Source: Zoroaster sp. YZ-2022 (Eukaryota > Echinodermata > Asteroidea > Forcipulatida > Zoroasteridae). Taken from it: 64,000 nucleotides of DNA. Location of the stretch: the NCBI GenBank assembly GCA_029582265.1, contig CM055816.1, positions 84,357,165 through 84,421,164 of the forward strand, written 5' to 3'. Shown here in pieces: positions 21,859 to 36,250 of the stretch (its first letter is position 1; the number at the start of each line of letters is the position of its first letter). The position numbers were made by a program, and so were the translations under genes. The notes under the pieces are model-generated. The model was not told the DNA's origin, did not search any database, and worked only from the letters and a program-made list of their open reading frames with translations.

Positions 21859-22835
21859 GTGCACTCTCGGGCTGTGCCGAATAATCGAATATTCAAATAT
21901 CCGATTGGTTTTTCCGGTTCGAATATTCGAAGGAAAAAATAAGTCATTATTTCCCCATCATCCTCGATCTGGTCTACATTGGTCGCCACCTAGCAAGTCC
22001 ATTCTGTTCGCAATGTTATTTTGCGTGATGTAGGCCAGGCTATGGCAGGCCTTATCCGGCTGATGTATCAAGTTTCAAGCCAAGTCCAGCGGCTTCCTTT
22101 CATGTTTTTGCCAATGGGGCTGTCAATCACCATGTAGAAAGCCCTTACGAGTGGATAAGAATATTTCTTCCAGGGGAATAAAAAAAGGAATATTTCCCCG
22201 ATGTACTGTTTATCGTACAAAGAAAATATTTATTTAACGAAGAATATTTATTTAATGGACAAATTCAAAGGTTAATATTTATTCATGGTCCTGGCCGAAA
22301 ACTTGTTAAATTCTTTAGAAGAGAACGGCTGTATAACATGATCGGGAATTTACGAAAGGACACATTATATTTCCCAATTGCGCGTAAATAATTGGATGCC
22401 ACCATCTTTATCGCTTGATTTAAATTTTACAATATCTCGGGCTCTGTCAAAAACTTGCATAAAAAATTGGTGGCTTTCCAGCAGCCCGTAAAATCAATTC
22501 AAAATATATCCCGCCGATTTCTTCCTGAAGGCCTACCACGCGTACCCTTTTTACCCACCGACTGCACTGTTGCAAGCTTGTCGTGTTTCATGAACGGCCT
22601 ATCCATAGTTGCCGTGTTTGCAATTTCGCTTTGTCCGTGCTTTGACACGATGAAATTCAGTATTGTAAGTCTGAAAACATTTGATTGTGAAAAAGTTATA
22701 TACAAACGTCTACAAGAGAAGTGATTCAGACTGCTACAATTGACGAGCCCGCTAGTCCGAAATCTGACGGAACATGAGCAGTTGAATTTCGCGCCAAAGT
22801 TTTGGACCAATCAAAAAATTCAGATTCGACCTGGG

Positions 22836-22990
22836 GTGCGTTCCGCTTGTTCGCCATGCGCCAATGTTTGCAAACAATTTCGAGTGGAACCAATTGTGCG
22901 CCGCCAACGTTGGCGAACGTTAGCAATAGACGGCGAACGTAGTTTTGAGGTGTTCGCGGTTGTGCGATACATTCGCGCAAGCGGAACGCG
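22836..22990. mobile_element. Small inverted-repeat element (MITE-like, ~155 bp)
   Basis: GTGCGTTCCGCTTG at the left and CAAGCGGAACGCG at the right form a 12-13-bp inverted pair around a GC-richer core. The core has further TTCGCC / GGCGAA pairs. A target duplication was not established. Confidence 0.45.
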
Positions 22991-23309
22991 GCCATGGATA
23001 TTTTTAATTGTTTTCATTGGTCGAAAGCCAACATTTACGGAGCCCCTAAGGGGACAGGTAAAGAAAAAATCGGGAAGGTAAAACAAAAAAAGGGAAATGT
23101 ATTTCGTTCCCTCGAATTAATATTTCGTTCCCTCGAAATAACATTTCGTTCCCTCGAATTCATTTCGTTTTTTCGAAATATTATTTCGTTCACTCGAAAT
23201 ATTATTTCGTTCCCTCGAAATAATTGAGCTGTACGGAATCCTTGATATGCCATTTAATTTATTGGGATATGAAAACTATTTCCGAGGTTGCCGTAGCACT
23301 GAGAGCCCC

Positions 23310-23559
23310 TTCAGGGACAGATGGAAAGAGGGACTGGTTTTTCCTTTGTTAAAGAAGCATAATATTGACCCAGTTTTAGAAAATTACCGACCAATCACCA
23401 ACTTGCAGTTTTTGTGTAAACTTACTGAGAGTGCAGTGTGTGCTCAAAAGCCTCAAATTAATAATCATGTGGGTAGGCATTCATTATTTCCACTATTTCA
23501 ATCGGCATTTACAGGGAACGGAGGAACTTTGCTGTTAAGCTTATGGACAGAGCTATAGA

Positions 23560-23560
<1 letters not shown>
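23310..23560 (+). pseudogene. LINE reverse-transcriptase fragment
   Basis: A short open stretch reads EGLVFPLLKKHNIDPVLENY then RPITNLQFLCKLTE, the RT block also present in the larger LINE downstream (about 24003-24110). It then degenerates. It starts directly at the inner edge of the fold-back left arm, and the junction is abrupt. Confidence 0.7.
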
Positions 23561-26121
<2,561 letters not shown>

Positions 26122-26523
26122 TCGGATTAGCACAGCATGAAAAGAAAGATCTTGTTTTCCTTTCTGCCGGTTACACCTCGAGTCAAGCTACGTCCCGTAG
26201 CCTTAGATCTCGAGTGTCTTTCGCAGAATCCTTGCTGTCCCTAAGAGTGCCGCCTTCTGTAGTAGTTCTACTCTAACAGATGTTCCTATCTCCTTGAGAT
26301 GTTTCTCCAACGCCTCGAATTGTACCCAGTGCTCCCACTACCACAGGAATTACCTTCACCTTGACTTGCCACAGCTTGGAGTTCTCTCGCTTAAATCCTG
26401 ATATTTCTGTACCTTCTCCTTCTCCTCAAAGCTACTCTACTATCACCCGGCACAGCTATATCAATAAGATGACACATCTTTGCATGTTTATCCAAGACAA
26501 CAAACATCCGGCCTTCTATGTGC

Positions 26524-27030
26524 TTAAACATGATCTGTCTGGATGTTGAAGTCCCAGAGAATCTTGACATGATCCGTTTCTTCTACCTTTTCAGGCACAT
26601 GGTCGTACCACTTCGATTGCACCTTGACACCGTACTTCTTACATAGATCCCAATGGATCACCTTGGCCAACTTGTCGTGTCTGCCTTTGTACTCTGTCTG
26701 AGCATGCACTCTGCATTCGCTGACAATGTGAAATACAGTCTCCTCCGCCGCATTGCACATTCTGCACATAGAAGAGACATCTGACTTCTCGATCCTTGCC
26801 TTCATCACATTCTTCGGCAGAGACTGGTCTTGCGCTGCAGTAATCAGACCCTCAGTTTCTTTCTTTAGTTCTCCTCTCCTCAACCATTCCCAAGTCTTGC
26901 TACTTGCCACTTCTTCTGTACATCTCAGGAATCGGCCGTGAAGTGGTTTTTCCTGCCAATCTCGTGTTCTTTCTTCTCTTCTTTGATTCTTATACTCCTT
27001 TGGACCTAATTCGTCTGCCTTCATGCGCAA
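26524..27030 (-). pseudogene. C-terminal zinc-knuckle/endonuclease part of the REL-type LINE
   Basis: The frame reads GRFLRCTEEVASSKTWEWLR, then the CCHC knuckle CRMCNAAEETVFHIVSECRV and YKGRHDKLAKVIHWDLCKKY, and ends in KILWDFNIQTDHV. The CCHC knuckle followed by H-W-LC..YG and a DH-type motif is the usual lead into the PD-(D/E)XK-like endonuclease of R2-group LINEs. The remaining catalytic part is out of frame downstream. It is non-functional here. Confidence 0.75.
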
Positions 27031-27357
27031 CCTTCAACAACTTTTCCCGAGTACTTCTTACATGACACTGCAAGCTCCTTCTCTCGATGTTAACGCTGTC
27101 TGATACACTAAGTAACCCTCTTCCGCCCTCTGACCTTGGTAGATAGAGTCTGCTGACATTCGACCGTGGATGTAACATACCGTACATCGTCATTACTTTA
27201 CTCGTTTTCCTGTCAGCAACATCTAGATCTGCCTTAGTCCACTCGACAATTCCCGCACTGTATCTCATTAGTGACACAGCCCAAGTGTTGATCGCCTTTA
27301 TCATAGGCATTCAGCTTGGACTTCAAACACTTCTTCACTCGTCTTATATACTCTTTC

Positions 27358-28176
27358 TTAAGTCTCTTCGATTCCTAGTGCATGATCTGCTTCAAAGCAT
27401 CCAAGATACTTATAACTTTCTTCACCCAACGCCCTCAATTGTGTGCCATCTGGTAAAGCAATTCCATCCGAATGTACCCTTTTACCCTTCTTCATGGTCA
27501 TCGCAGCACATTTCTCCAGACCAAACTTCATGCCGATGTCATCGCTGAAGATCCGTACAGTCTGCACCAAGGAATCAATCTCTTTCTCGTTTCTTCACCA
27601 AACAACTTCAGGTCGTCCATGAAGAGAAGATGATTAATCCTGCATCCATCCTTCGTCATCTCGTATCCCGCACTAACCTTCCGCAAAATCATCGCCAAAG
27701 GAACAGCGCGCAAAAACAAACAACAGTGGTGACAGAGAATCACCCTGGAAAATACCTCGTCTGATGTTTACCTTACCAAGACATTCATCGCTGGCCATCA
27801 GATTTGTTCTCCATGTCTTCATGCTCTCACACCAGAAGACATTTTCACCGCATCAGCTGCCCTATCATATCCAAACATTCCATAATCCACGAGTGTGATA
27901 CCATGTCGTATGCCTTCTTGTAATCTATCCATGCCATGGCCAGATTAGTTTTTCCTGTTCCTACAGTCCTTTAGCACCGTCTTATCAATGATGAGTTGGT
28001 CTTTCGTTCCTCTTGACCGCTTCTTGCACCTTTCTGCTCATCTGAAATAACTGCTGATCTTCTATGTGGCTATACAGATCTTCTGCAATGATACCGGTCA
28101 GAAGTTTATACATCATGGGTAGACATGTAATAGGTCGATAGTTACTTGCAACGTTACCCTTCTTAATGTCCTTCAT
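27358..28176 (-). pseudogene. RT segments of the REL-type LINE, fragmented
   Basis: Pieces in different phases read NVASNYRPITCLPMMYKLLT and GIIAEDLYSHIEDQQLFQ (28176-27985), AGYEMTKDGCRINHLLFMDD (27743-27528; FMDD active site) and GMKFGLEKCAAMTMKKGKRV then SYKYLGCFEA (27570-27358). The order matches RT palm and thumb blocks. At least three frameshifts separate them. Confidence 0.7.
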
Positions 28177-28276
28177 GATGAGAACCGCTTGCTTCAGTCA
28201 TCCACGTCGGAACGTTGCCGCACTAAGCATTGTTGCAGCTGCTGGGCTATTCTTTCGTGAAGACTACTGAAGTTCT

Positions 28277-29041
28277 TTAGCCAGTATCCGTGCACTTGGT
28301 CTGGTCCGGGGCTTTCCAATTCGGCACTTTCCTCAACTGTTTCTTCACCTTGCTCACATCAATCTGAAATCCCTCTTGTTGTTGTACATTCTTTAACTCG
28401 TCTTTCACGTCGGCTAGCCATTCTGCTTGTCTGTTATGATCACCAGGCTGATCCCAAAGTCCACCCCAAAATTCCTTGCCTCTGCTGGCTCTGGGCCCAC
28501 TTTGGTGAGTTGTCACATTTCCGTCCATTTCTTTGAATAATTGACGTTGATTTGTACTGAATAGGCGATTTTGATGAAACTGCCTGACTCTGTCATCGTA
28601 CCTCTTTACTTTCGCAGCCTTCGCCTTAACCCTTTGCTTTATTTCTTCCTTAACTACACTCATCCCCTTTCCTTTTACTTGATACTTCTTCATTAATCTG
28701 TTCCTCATATCTGAATCTTTCATTGCACCTCTATCCATTTGCTCTATTCTACTGAGATCTTTGCGTAACTCGTTAATTTGGCCCTCAAGTCTGCGTTTCC
28801 ACCAAGGTTTATTATCTTTATGTCGTGATTGTGAATGTGAAGATTTTACCCCTGATCTCTCCGCTACTACAACTGCACCTGCAAAGACAAGATCGTTAAT
28901 TTCAGAAAGATTAGTAGTACTTACCGTCCCAAGGATTCTACTTACCATAGCTGACACATTTGTCAGCTTTTTCTGGGACCTGGCGCAATGCAGGAATACT
29001 CCACTTACCTGTCCCTTTTTACCGATACCATTACCTCTCAA
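28277..29041 (-). pseudogene. N-terminal/RT-0 segment of the REL-type LINE
   Basis: A 254-codon frame contains NKPWWKRRLEGQINELRKDL, RQFHQNRLFSTNQRQLFKEM and FWGGLWDQPGDHNRQAEWL, then LRKVPNWKAPDQ, the stretch that precedes the RT fingers in this LINE group. Upstream frames (29114-29586) hold WSKDDNR and MFEISEQRLADQVKQIKHNQ, the N-terminal region. The frame loses register just after KAPDQ. Confidence 0.7.
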
Positions 29042-29654
29042 TCCTCTTCCTAATCTCTAGCTCTTCCTCCGCGTCAAGTCTTCTGTTTCCCTCTTCTATT
29101 CCCTCCACTGACCTCATCCGCACTCTGAACTTGCCAGCTCACCAGCGACCACGTTGTCCAGTTCCTCCTCCTGCACTTCTTTATCCCCAGCCTCTGTCCG
29201 TGATATTATTCTACTCATCTCTTCCACCTCAACTTTCGTTAGCCACTGATTATGTTTGATTTGTTTTACCTGGTCGGCAAGCCGCTGTTCGCTTATTTCA
29301 AACATGCCTTTATCCTGCCATATGTTAATCATTCTCCTTCTGTACCCTCATGTTCTCTGGCTTGCTCCTTATAAAACATTCCATTTGCAATTCTGTTATC
29401 GTCCTTACTCCACTTTCTCCTGTTTACAGCACAGATTCTGTTATTGTTCTGGGCAGTGTGTGTACGATCTGGCAGTACCTGCTCAAGCATACCGACCAGA
29501 ACGGGCGATGGACTTCCTCTTTGAGAGTTCGTCGCTGGATTCACCACGTTGAGTTGATGCTGCATAGCATTCATTATTATCATCACAAAATTGTGAGAAA
29601 AGTTGTATTGTTTCAGGGAAATTACATGCCCTACTAAGCGATGTGTACTACAAC

Positions 29655-29940
29655 TACTGCTGCTATACTGCTATACTGCTGCTGCTACTGCTGCTACTGC
29701 TACAGATACTGCTACTGCTGCTGCTACTGCTACTACAAATACTGCTGCTGCTGCTACAACTACTGCTACTACTGCTACTGCTACTGATACTGCTACTGCT
29801 ACTGCTACTGCTGCTACTGCTACTGCTACTGCTACTGCTGCTGCTGCTGCTACTACTGCTACTGCTGCTGCTACTACTACTACTGCTGTTGCTACTGCGG
29901 CTGCTACTGCTGCTACTACTGCTACTACTGCTGCTACTAT
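29655..29940. repeat. Trinucleotide repeat, (TGC/TAC)n, ~285 bp
   Basis: Mixed TACTGC, TGCTGC and TACTAC units with little else run between the 5' end of the reverse-strand LINE and the start of the second CR1-like copy. Poly-Leu and poly-Ala/Thr frames across it are artefacts. Confidence 0.95.
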
Positions 29941-29944
29941 ATTA

Positions 29945-31525
29945 TTTTATGAGAAACAGTACAGAGACGGCCCTTTTGAAGGTAAAGAATGACATACTTT
30001 TGAAGATGAATTCTCAGCATGTAACATTACTTGTTTTATTAGATCTTAGTGCCGCCTTTGATACCACTGATCATACAATTTTGCTGGAACGCCTTCGTCA
30101 AAGCTTGGGATATCTGGCTTGGCGCTCGATTGGTTTGCATCTTACTTGTCTTCCAGAAGCCAGCGGGTGTCTACAGATGGGACCTTGTCAGATAGTTTCA
30201 GGCTTGACTGTGGTGTTCCCCAAGGATCATGTCTGGTCCTCCACCTATCTATGCTTCTAGGTTGTTTTGATATTATTGAGTGCCATCTGCCAAATTCCCA
30301 TTGTTATGCAGATGCACACAGTTGTACATAAGCTTTAAACCTGACGATACAAACAGTCAGTTGGAAGCCGTAGCGGCAATGGAGAGATGTATTCAAGACA
30401 TCAGGCAATAGATGATTCATGATAGGCTTATGATCAATGATAATAAAAGTGAATTTCTTGTCATTGGTACCAGACAACAGCTACAAAAATTAACATTCCC
30501 TCACTGTGGGGACATCTGATATTCTTCCCAATTCATGTGTTAGGAATTTGGGATCATGGTTCGACTCACAGTTGACTATGAATAATTTTACTAAGGCTTG
30601 TTCGGCTGCTTTTTTTCATCTGCATAACATTAGAAGTATTAGTAAATTTTATCTCGTGAGTCTCTATTGACTTTAATCCATGCTTTTGTTACCAGTCGAA
30701 TGGATTATTGTAACAGCTTATTGTACGGTCTACCGAAAAGTCAATTAGCCAAACTACAACGAGTCCAGAATGCTGAGGCCAGACTTGTGTTCAACACACC
30801 TAGGTTTCAGCATATAACACCAATTCTTCGCGAATTACATTGGTTACCTGTTTCGTTTAGGATTAATTTTAAAATTATTTTGTTAACTTTCAAGGCACTC
30901 CATGGTTTATCTCCAGTGTACATAAAAAATCTCATTAGTATCAACAAAGGTTCCCGTTATATTCTCAGGTCAAGTAGTAATGGTCTTGTTTTAGAGTACC
31001 CTAAGGGCAAGATGCTTGCTACGCTGGGTGCTAGAGCATTTTCATCGGCAGCCCCAGTGCTCTGGAATACACTTCCGCGCCACATTCGCAATGAACAGAC
31101 ACTTGATTCTTTTAAACGTAAGATTAAAACATACCTTTTTAATGAAGCCTTTAAAAAAATTTTTTTTTCTCCTTTACTTAATTGTACTTTTGATGAGAAC
31201 CAAGCCAGTTAGGCTATATTCCTTTAATTAGTATAGGTAGGTTAAAGGCGTCTGTCTCCGGGAAAGATCGAGACATCACCGATGCCAGTGGGGGTACATT
31301 GACATAGACGCAACCCCATACTGAGGTTTGGGAGTTGGCTTGGCAATCTCATCTGTTCTGATTAAACAATTTTTTTAATGTGATACCGGTATGTCATTAA
31401 TTTCTTGTTTGTATTCATATTTGTTTATTTAATGGCGTGTTTATTTTTGTTATGCGCTTTTGATCATTTTTAATGGAAACAGCGCAATAGAAAATTTTTA
31501 ATTTATTATTTTTATTATTATTATG
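29945..31525 (+). mobile_element. Second CR1/L2-like LINE copy, 5'-truncated
   Basis: It starts inside RT (RNSTETALLKVKNDI) and runs to a 3' end with GCGCAATAGAAA and an ATT-rich tail. The translated segments align with the copy at 23560 (for example DLSAAFDTTDHTILLERL versus DLSAAFDTVNHNILLNRL), but the two differ throughout, so they are separate insertions of related families. Confidence 0.8.
29952..31212 (+). pseudogene. CR1/L2-like reverse transcriptase, decayed
   Basis: The palm region is split over several phases; CGVPQGSCL is recognisable at about 30210-30235 but the active-site YADD reads as CYADAH. The C-terminal 181 codons (30667-31212) are open: VTSRMDYCNSLLYGLPKSQL, LHWLPVSFRINFKIILLTFK and LKTYLFNEAF-like, ending at TAG. 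The intact C-terminus with a broken palm shows neutral decay after insertion. Confidence 0.8.
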
Positions 31526-32493
31526 GAAACAAATAAATAAAATAATATTATTTTATTTATTTGTTTCCATCTGTCCCTTAAGGGGCTCTCAGTGCTACGG
31601 CGACCTCGGAAATAATTGTCATATCCCAATAAATTAAATGGCATATCAAGGATTCCGTACAGCTCAATTATTTCGAGGTAACGAAATATTATTTCGAGGT
31701 AACGAAATGATTTCGAGGGAACGAAATGATTTCGAGGAACGAAATGATTTCGTGGGAACGAAATATTATTTCGAGGAACGAAATAATTTATTTCGTCCTC
31801 GAAATAATTTATTTCATTCCCACGAAATGTTATTTCGAGGAACGAAATGTTATTTCGAGGAACGAAATGATTTCGAGAGAACGAAATAATATTTCGAGGA
31901 ACGTAATAATATTTCAGTGAACGAAATAATATTTCGAGGAACGAATAATATTTCGAGGGAACGAAATGAATTCGAGGGAACGAAATGTTATTTCGAGGGA
32001 ACGAAATATTAATTCGAGGGAACGAAATACATTTCCCCCTTTTTTTTACCTTCTCGATTTTTTCTTTACCTGTCCCCTTAGGGGCTCCGTAAACATGGGT
32101 TGAACCATTGGTATTTATGGGGATAATCATAATATTGTCAAGTTGAAAGCTTAAAATGGACTTTAAACCACATGATAAACGGATTTCATGATTTTAACAA
32201 ATAGAAATACATGATTTGGGAAAGGAAAACCATCGGCCGTATGCTTAAAAAATTTAAACCGCCATTAAGCTAATTTTTTAACATCCCTGTTATTATAAAT
32301 GAGTTATCCACGTGGGCGAGAATTGAAATGCTCATCGGGCGCACGAAGGCACTGCGTCAATGAACCCATAACACAGTAATTAACCGACTCGTTCAAATAC
32401 GAATCCAGTTCGCCTTGTTCAGATGCACTAATGCCCAATGTTTTGAACATGGATATCGTCTCCAGATTGTTGGTTGCTTTTTACGTGATTTTT

Positions 32494-33973
32494 TAGGTGT
32501 TCGTGCGACAGCGCGAACACCTCTTGAAATTATTCGGGTTTTTACTTGTTCTTCTCAATGAGACTTATCGAACAAAAAAAACATAGTTCCAAAGATCACA
32601 GATCAAAGATCACATTTGACCTTTTCAAAAATGTGACTGATGACGTCATCGCCTTTCAGAACGATAGGAAATTTGAATATGAGTTCTGTGAATAAAATGA
32701 TGAGTGACAACTTATCTTTAAAAAATATGTTAGATGACGTTATCAAAGTTCACAGCGCCCCCTAGCGGCATTTTTAAAAAGGGATTAATTTCCAATCTCA
32801 GATACTGAACCAAATCAGGTACTAACATTATTTTTTATGATCATGAGGAAGTTGTAATTTGTCATATATATGACCTTCAAATCACCTGATCTGACCTTTA
32901 CTTCCGGTCTAAACAGGAAGTTCAAATTCAACACATTCTAACGCAAAATTGATAGGTCTTTTGAATATGATATTGATATTGTTATAATAAAAGATGATAC
33001 ACCGGATTGAACCGGAAGTTGACACAAACACCGTGTGTTTGTTCGACTTATCGAACAACAAAAACATAGTTCCGAATTTCACAGAGCCTTCAAACTTGAC
33101 AAATACTTAGACCATAAAATGTAGTTGTCAATAGAGTTATGACATAGTTTCAGGTAAAGTTATGACGTCATCAGATATTGAAATACATTAAAATTCAATT
33201 TTAATATTTCAAAAAATCATATCTCATGAACCACAAAAGCTATTTCCACAATCTTTGCATCATCTTACAGATCTTGAATTATGTGACATTTCGCACACAG
33301 ACATGACCCAATATGACCTCTCCTTCCGGTCAAAACCGGAAGTTTAAGTAAAAAAATATTCTGAAGCAAATTTATAGGGTTTGCGCTTTGCAGCCAACAT
33401 GATATGGTATTTGGGCGTGCTTTCCGTGGACGAAATTACTATTGACATGTGACCTTTTCAAAAATGTGACTGATGACGTCATCACCTGTCACAGCGCCCT
33501 CTGGCGGCAGGTTTAGAAAAATAATAATTTTCTATCTCAAAAAACAGGAAATTTGAATATGACTTTTGTGAATAAAGTGATTAGTGACATCTTATCTTTT
33601 AAGAAAATATGTTTGATGACGTCATCAAAGTTCAGAGCGCCCCCTAGCGGCATTTTTAAAAGGGAATAATTTCCAATCTCAGATATTGAACCAAAGAAGG
33701 TACTAACGTTATTTTTTCATAATCGTGAGGAAGTTTTATTGTGTGAGATATATGACCTTCAAATCACCTGATCTGACCTTTACTTCCGGTCTAAATTCAA
33801 CACATTCTAACGCAAAATTGATAGGTCTTTTGAATATGAAATTGATATTTTTATAATAAAAGACGATACACCTTTGAAAAATATGATTGACATCATAGAT
33901 GATCATTTGATTGAACTGACCGGAAGTTGACACGAACACCGTGTGTTTGTTCCAACAAACACTTGAGCTCTAG
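32494..33973 (+). mobile_element. Unclassified satellite-rich element, 15-bp direct repeats, hairpin-CTAG 3' end
   Basis: The element starts AGGTGTTCGTGCGACAGCGC, where GTGTTCG..CGAACAC can fold. It ends with hairpin GTGTTTGTTCCAACAAACAC, then TTGAGCT and CTAG. The flanks carry the same 15 bp, TTTTACGTGATTTTT (just before 32494, and 33974-33988). Inside are two tandem ~500-900-bp units. Each begins GACTTATCGAACA and contains repeated CGCCCCCTAGCGGCATTTTT, TTCCGGTC..GGAAG and TGACGTCA words. No open frame is seen. The terminus resembles a Helitron 3' end, but Helitrons do not duplicate their target. Confidence 0.65.
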
Positions 33974-34209
33974 TTTTACGTGATTTTTATTTTTTTTAAA
34001 ATTTTTTTTGACCGATTGTACGATATCGCCGAGGCGCGGGCGACATTATATTTAGTACATTTTTTTGGCCCCACCATAACATGCGTGCTCGTTTTATCAC
34101 GTAGCGCAATTTACAATCGGCAGCCTTTGGATATCGAATATTCGATCGAAATCAAAATCCGAATATCCGGTTTCCAAATTATTCAAAAACGCACAACCCT
34201 AGTGCACTC

Positions 34210-35150
34210 CATCCAGCGGGGTAGCCTGACTTTTTCAGCGGAGACAGGGGAATTGCTTTTCAGTGGGGTGCCCAGGGGGTATGGGTTTTCACGTTTCCTT
34301 TTTTTTTTTTTGGGGGGGGGCACTTTTGGGATTTTTTCGTTGGGGCCACCTGGGGGGGCACTGGAAATTTGTGGGGGAACATGCTCACCAGCCGCCCCCG
34401 CCCCGTGGCTACGCCGCTGGTACATTCTAGTTCACACAGTGTAACACCCCCTTTTTAGGGAGTTGGTCAATGTATTTATTTTTCTTGCATTCTTTTTCTT
34501 TATCTGTGTGCCGTCTTCATCCACCCCGCAGTGCGAGCTAGCTGCGTCGTAAGGCCCGTCTTACATACAGCCATACAGGACCTGGAAACTTTTGATACTA
34601 AATGCTCTGTAGTGCATTCTGAGCCAAATGGCGTCTTAATTCACATTTTCTGTGCGTCTCAAGAAAAATTGTAGACTACTATAATTATTTAGAGAAATTC
34701 AAAACTGTGATATGTATTTTACACGATAGTCTATTTCGTCAATTGATAGACCGTCTGTACAGTGATTAGCATACTAAAAAGTCAAAACGCCGTTGTGAAA
34801 AATATAATTTATAATAAAAAAAATTATTAAATATTGAAACAAATTTAAAACATTACCATTATCCAATCTTGTCAATTAAAGTCAGTAGCAGGAAATGAAT
34901 GAACAAACATTCATAACGGTGGGACGTTACATTACATGAACATGTACTGTACACAGTGTTCTACTGCTTCTCCTGAGTTTGACTGAGAACAGACGAGAAC
35001 GACGCGAGAGGGCGTTCCCGACGCAGTCGTTAGTGCATGGCGTCGATACCAAAACTTGGCATATTTCAATTCACCATACTCCACATATTCAATCTTTACT
35101 CGTCTGAAAAGTAATGTGTGACTTTGTTTGAATCTTTCTTCATTAAGTAT
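34210..35150. other. Non-coding stretch with an old repeat end
   Basis: 34210-34425 contains G-rich tracts and ends GTGGCTACGCCGCTG. With 21838-21866 it seems to be a hAT-type repeat split by the 12.3-kb insertion. The remainder to 35150 shows nothing recognisable. Confidence 0.35.
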
Positions 35151-35156
35151 GATGTA

Positions 35157-36250
35157 TGGTGTTCTATAATGGACACCTATGCAGCGCCTTTTTTTTCTAC
35201 GCGGCGACTTTTTTTTTTACGCAGCGACTTCCGGGTTGTTGAGTGTTTTTCACCCAAAGAAAATAGGCATTGTATATTTGTTTCACTCCCTGAAATAAAT
35301 ATTCTTCCACTATAGGTAAGGTCTTTCTAGATGGTGATTGATAGCCCCATTGTTTGGCTTGAAACCACTGTCTGGCTGGGCAAAAACATGAAAGAAAGCC
35401 GCTGGACTTTGGAAGCCCCTGGAAAAATATACGGCTTTCACTTTGTTTCAGCATGGAGGAAGAAAACAGATTCTTCCTCCATGGTTTCAGCAAGCAAAGC
35501 AACAATTCCCCGAATTCACAGACTGGTACACAGACCATATAGGCCTAAACTCAGTCCTCAACGACGGTTGCAAACGGGCAAGACAAGATCGATTAAAGGG
35601 TCGATTGACACACTAAGTTTATTATTGGGAATGAAACGGCACTCCGATATAAGTTGGGTTGATTATATTTTAAAATAAAATTAATATATTTGTGGCAATA
35701 AGGGATTGAGTCTTCAAATAATGTTTTATACATGGTTCGTACGGACCTTGAATTTCCTTGAAAGTACTTGAAAATCCTTGAATTTATGAAGAAGGAAAAA
35801 TACTTACAAGTCCTTGAATCTTAGTTTGATGCCTCCAAAAATTAATTCATGATATTTCGATGTCTTATTGTTCGTTATTGTAGCCAAAGTAAAAATCATC
35901 GAATCTTGTTGTGCACATTCTCATGCCTAATACTGCGGTGTTCCATAAATATCGCCGTCAGATGTATAATCCTCAGGTAAAAATTCACCCAAATGATTCA
36001 CAATCACCCTCAGGACTGTGCGTTGAAAGGTGCTTAAATTTTACTCTCTCTAACCTGTACGACACCTGTTTATAATAAAAGTGTTTTGAAACTGCCTACC
36101 CTGAAGTACATTTTCCTGTTGTCGCAATAGGGCCTATGCCATATCTTTAACATTTCTTTTACAATCATGAATTATTGACCTCAGCTAGGCTAAAGTCGCC
36201 GCGGCCCAAAAACAAAAAGTCGCCGCGTAGGTGTCCATTATAGAACACCA
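35157..36250. mobile_element. TA-flanked inverted-repeat element (1.1 kb), mariner-like termini
   Basis: TGGTGTTCTATAATGGACAC at 35157 is exactly complemented at 36230-36250, with TA on both outer sides. Sub-terminal GCGGCGACTTTTT blocks are also inverted. Internal frames have no DDE signature. A 13-bp perfect hairpin (CATGGAGGAAGAA / TTCTTCCTCCATG, 35452-35483) lies inside. It is best described as a non-autonomous element. Confidence 0.65.

Larger units (their letters stand above)
26130..29590 (-). mobile_element. Restriction-like-endonuclease-type LINE (R2/R4/NeSL-like group)
   Basis: The reverse-strand element has an N-terminal domain, RT, CCHC knuckle and C-terminal endonuclease remnants in that order. 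Frames are broken many times. The far 3' part (about 26130-26530) still encodes, in mixed phase, LEKHLKEIGTSVRVELLQKA and ALLGTARILRKTLEI, which end such proteins. It lies inside the fold-back element, next to the ATT tail of the CR1-like LINE. Exact clade not assigned. Confidence 0.7.

Noticed and set aside
22455..22810. Opposing ~90-100-codon frames near the hAT left end
   Set aside because: No BED finger or hAT dimerisation motif could be recognised. Length is not exceptional.
32494..33973. Classification as a Helitron
   Set aside because: The hairpin-CTAG end fits, but a 15-bp flanking direct repeat and a start of AGGTG instead of TC do not. Left unclassified.
35331..35678. 115-codon forward frame inside the TA-flanked element
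   Set aside because: No DDE or other motif. It overlaps an equally open reverse frame and a perfect hairpin.
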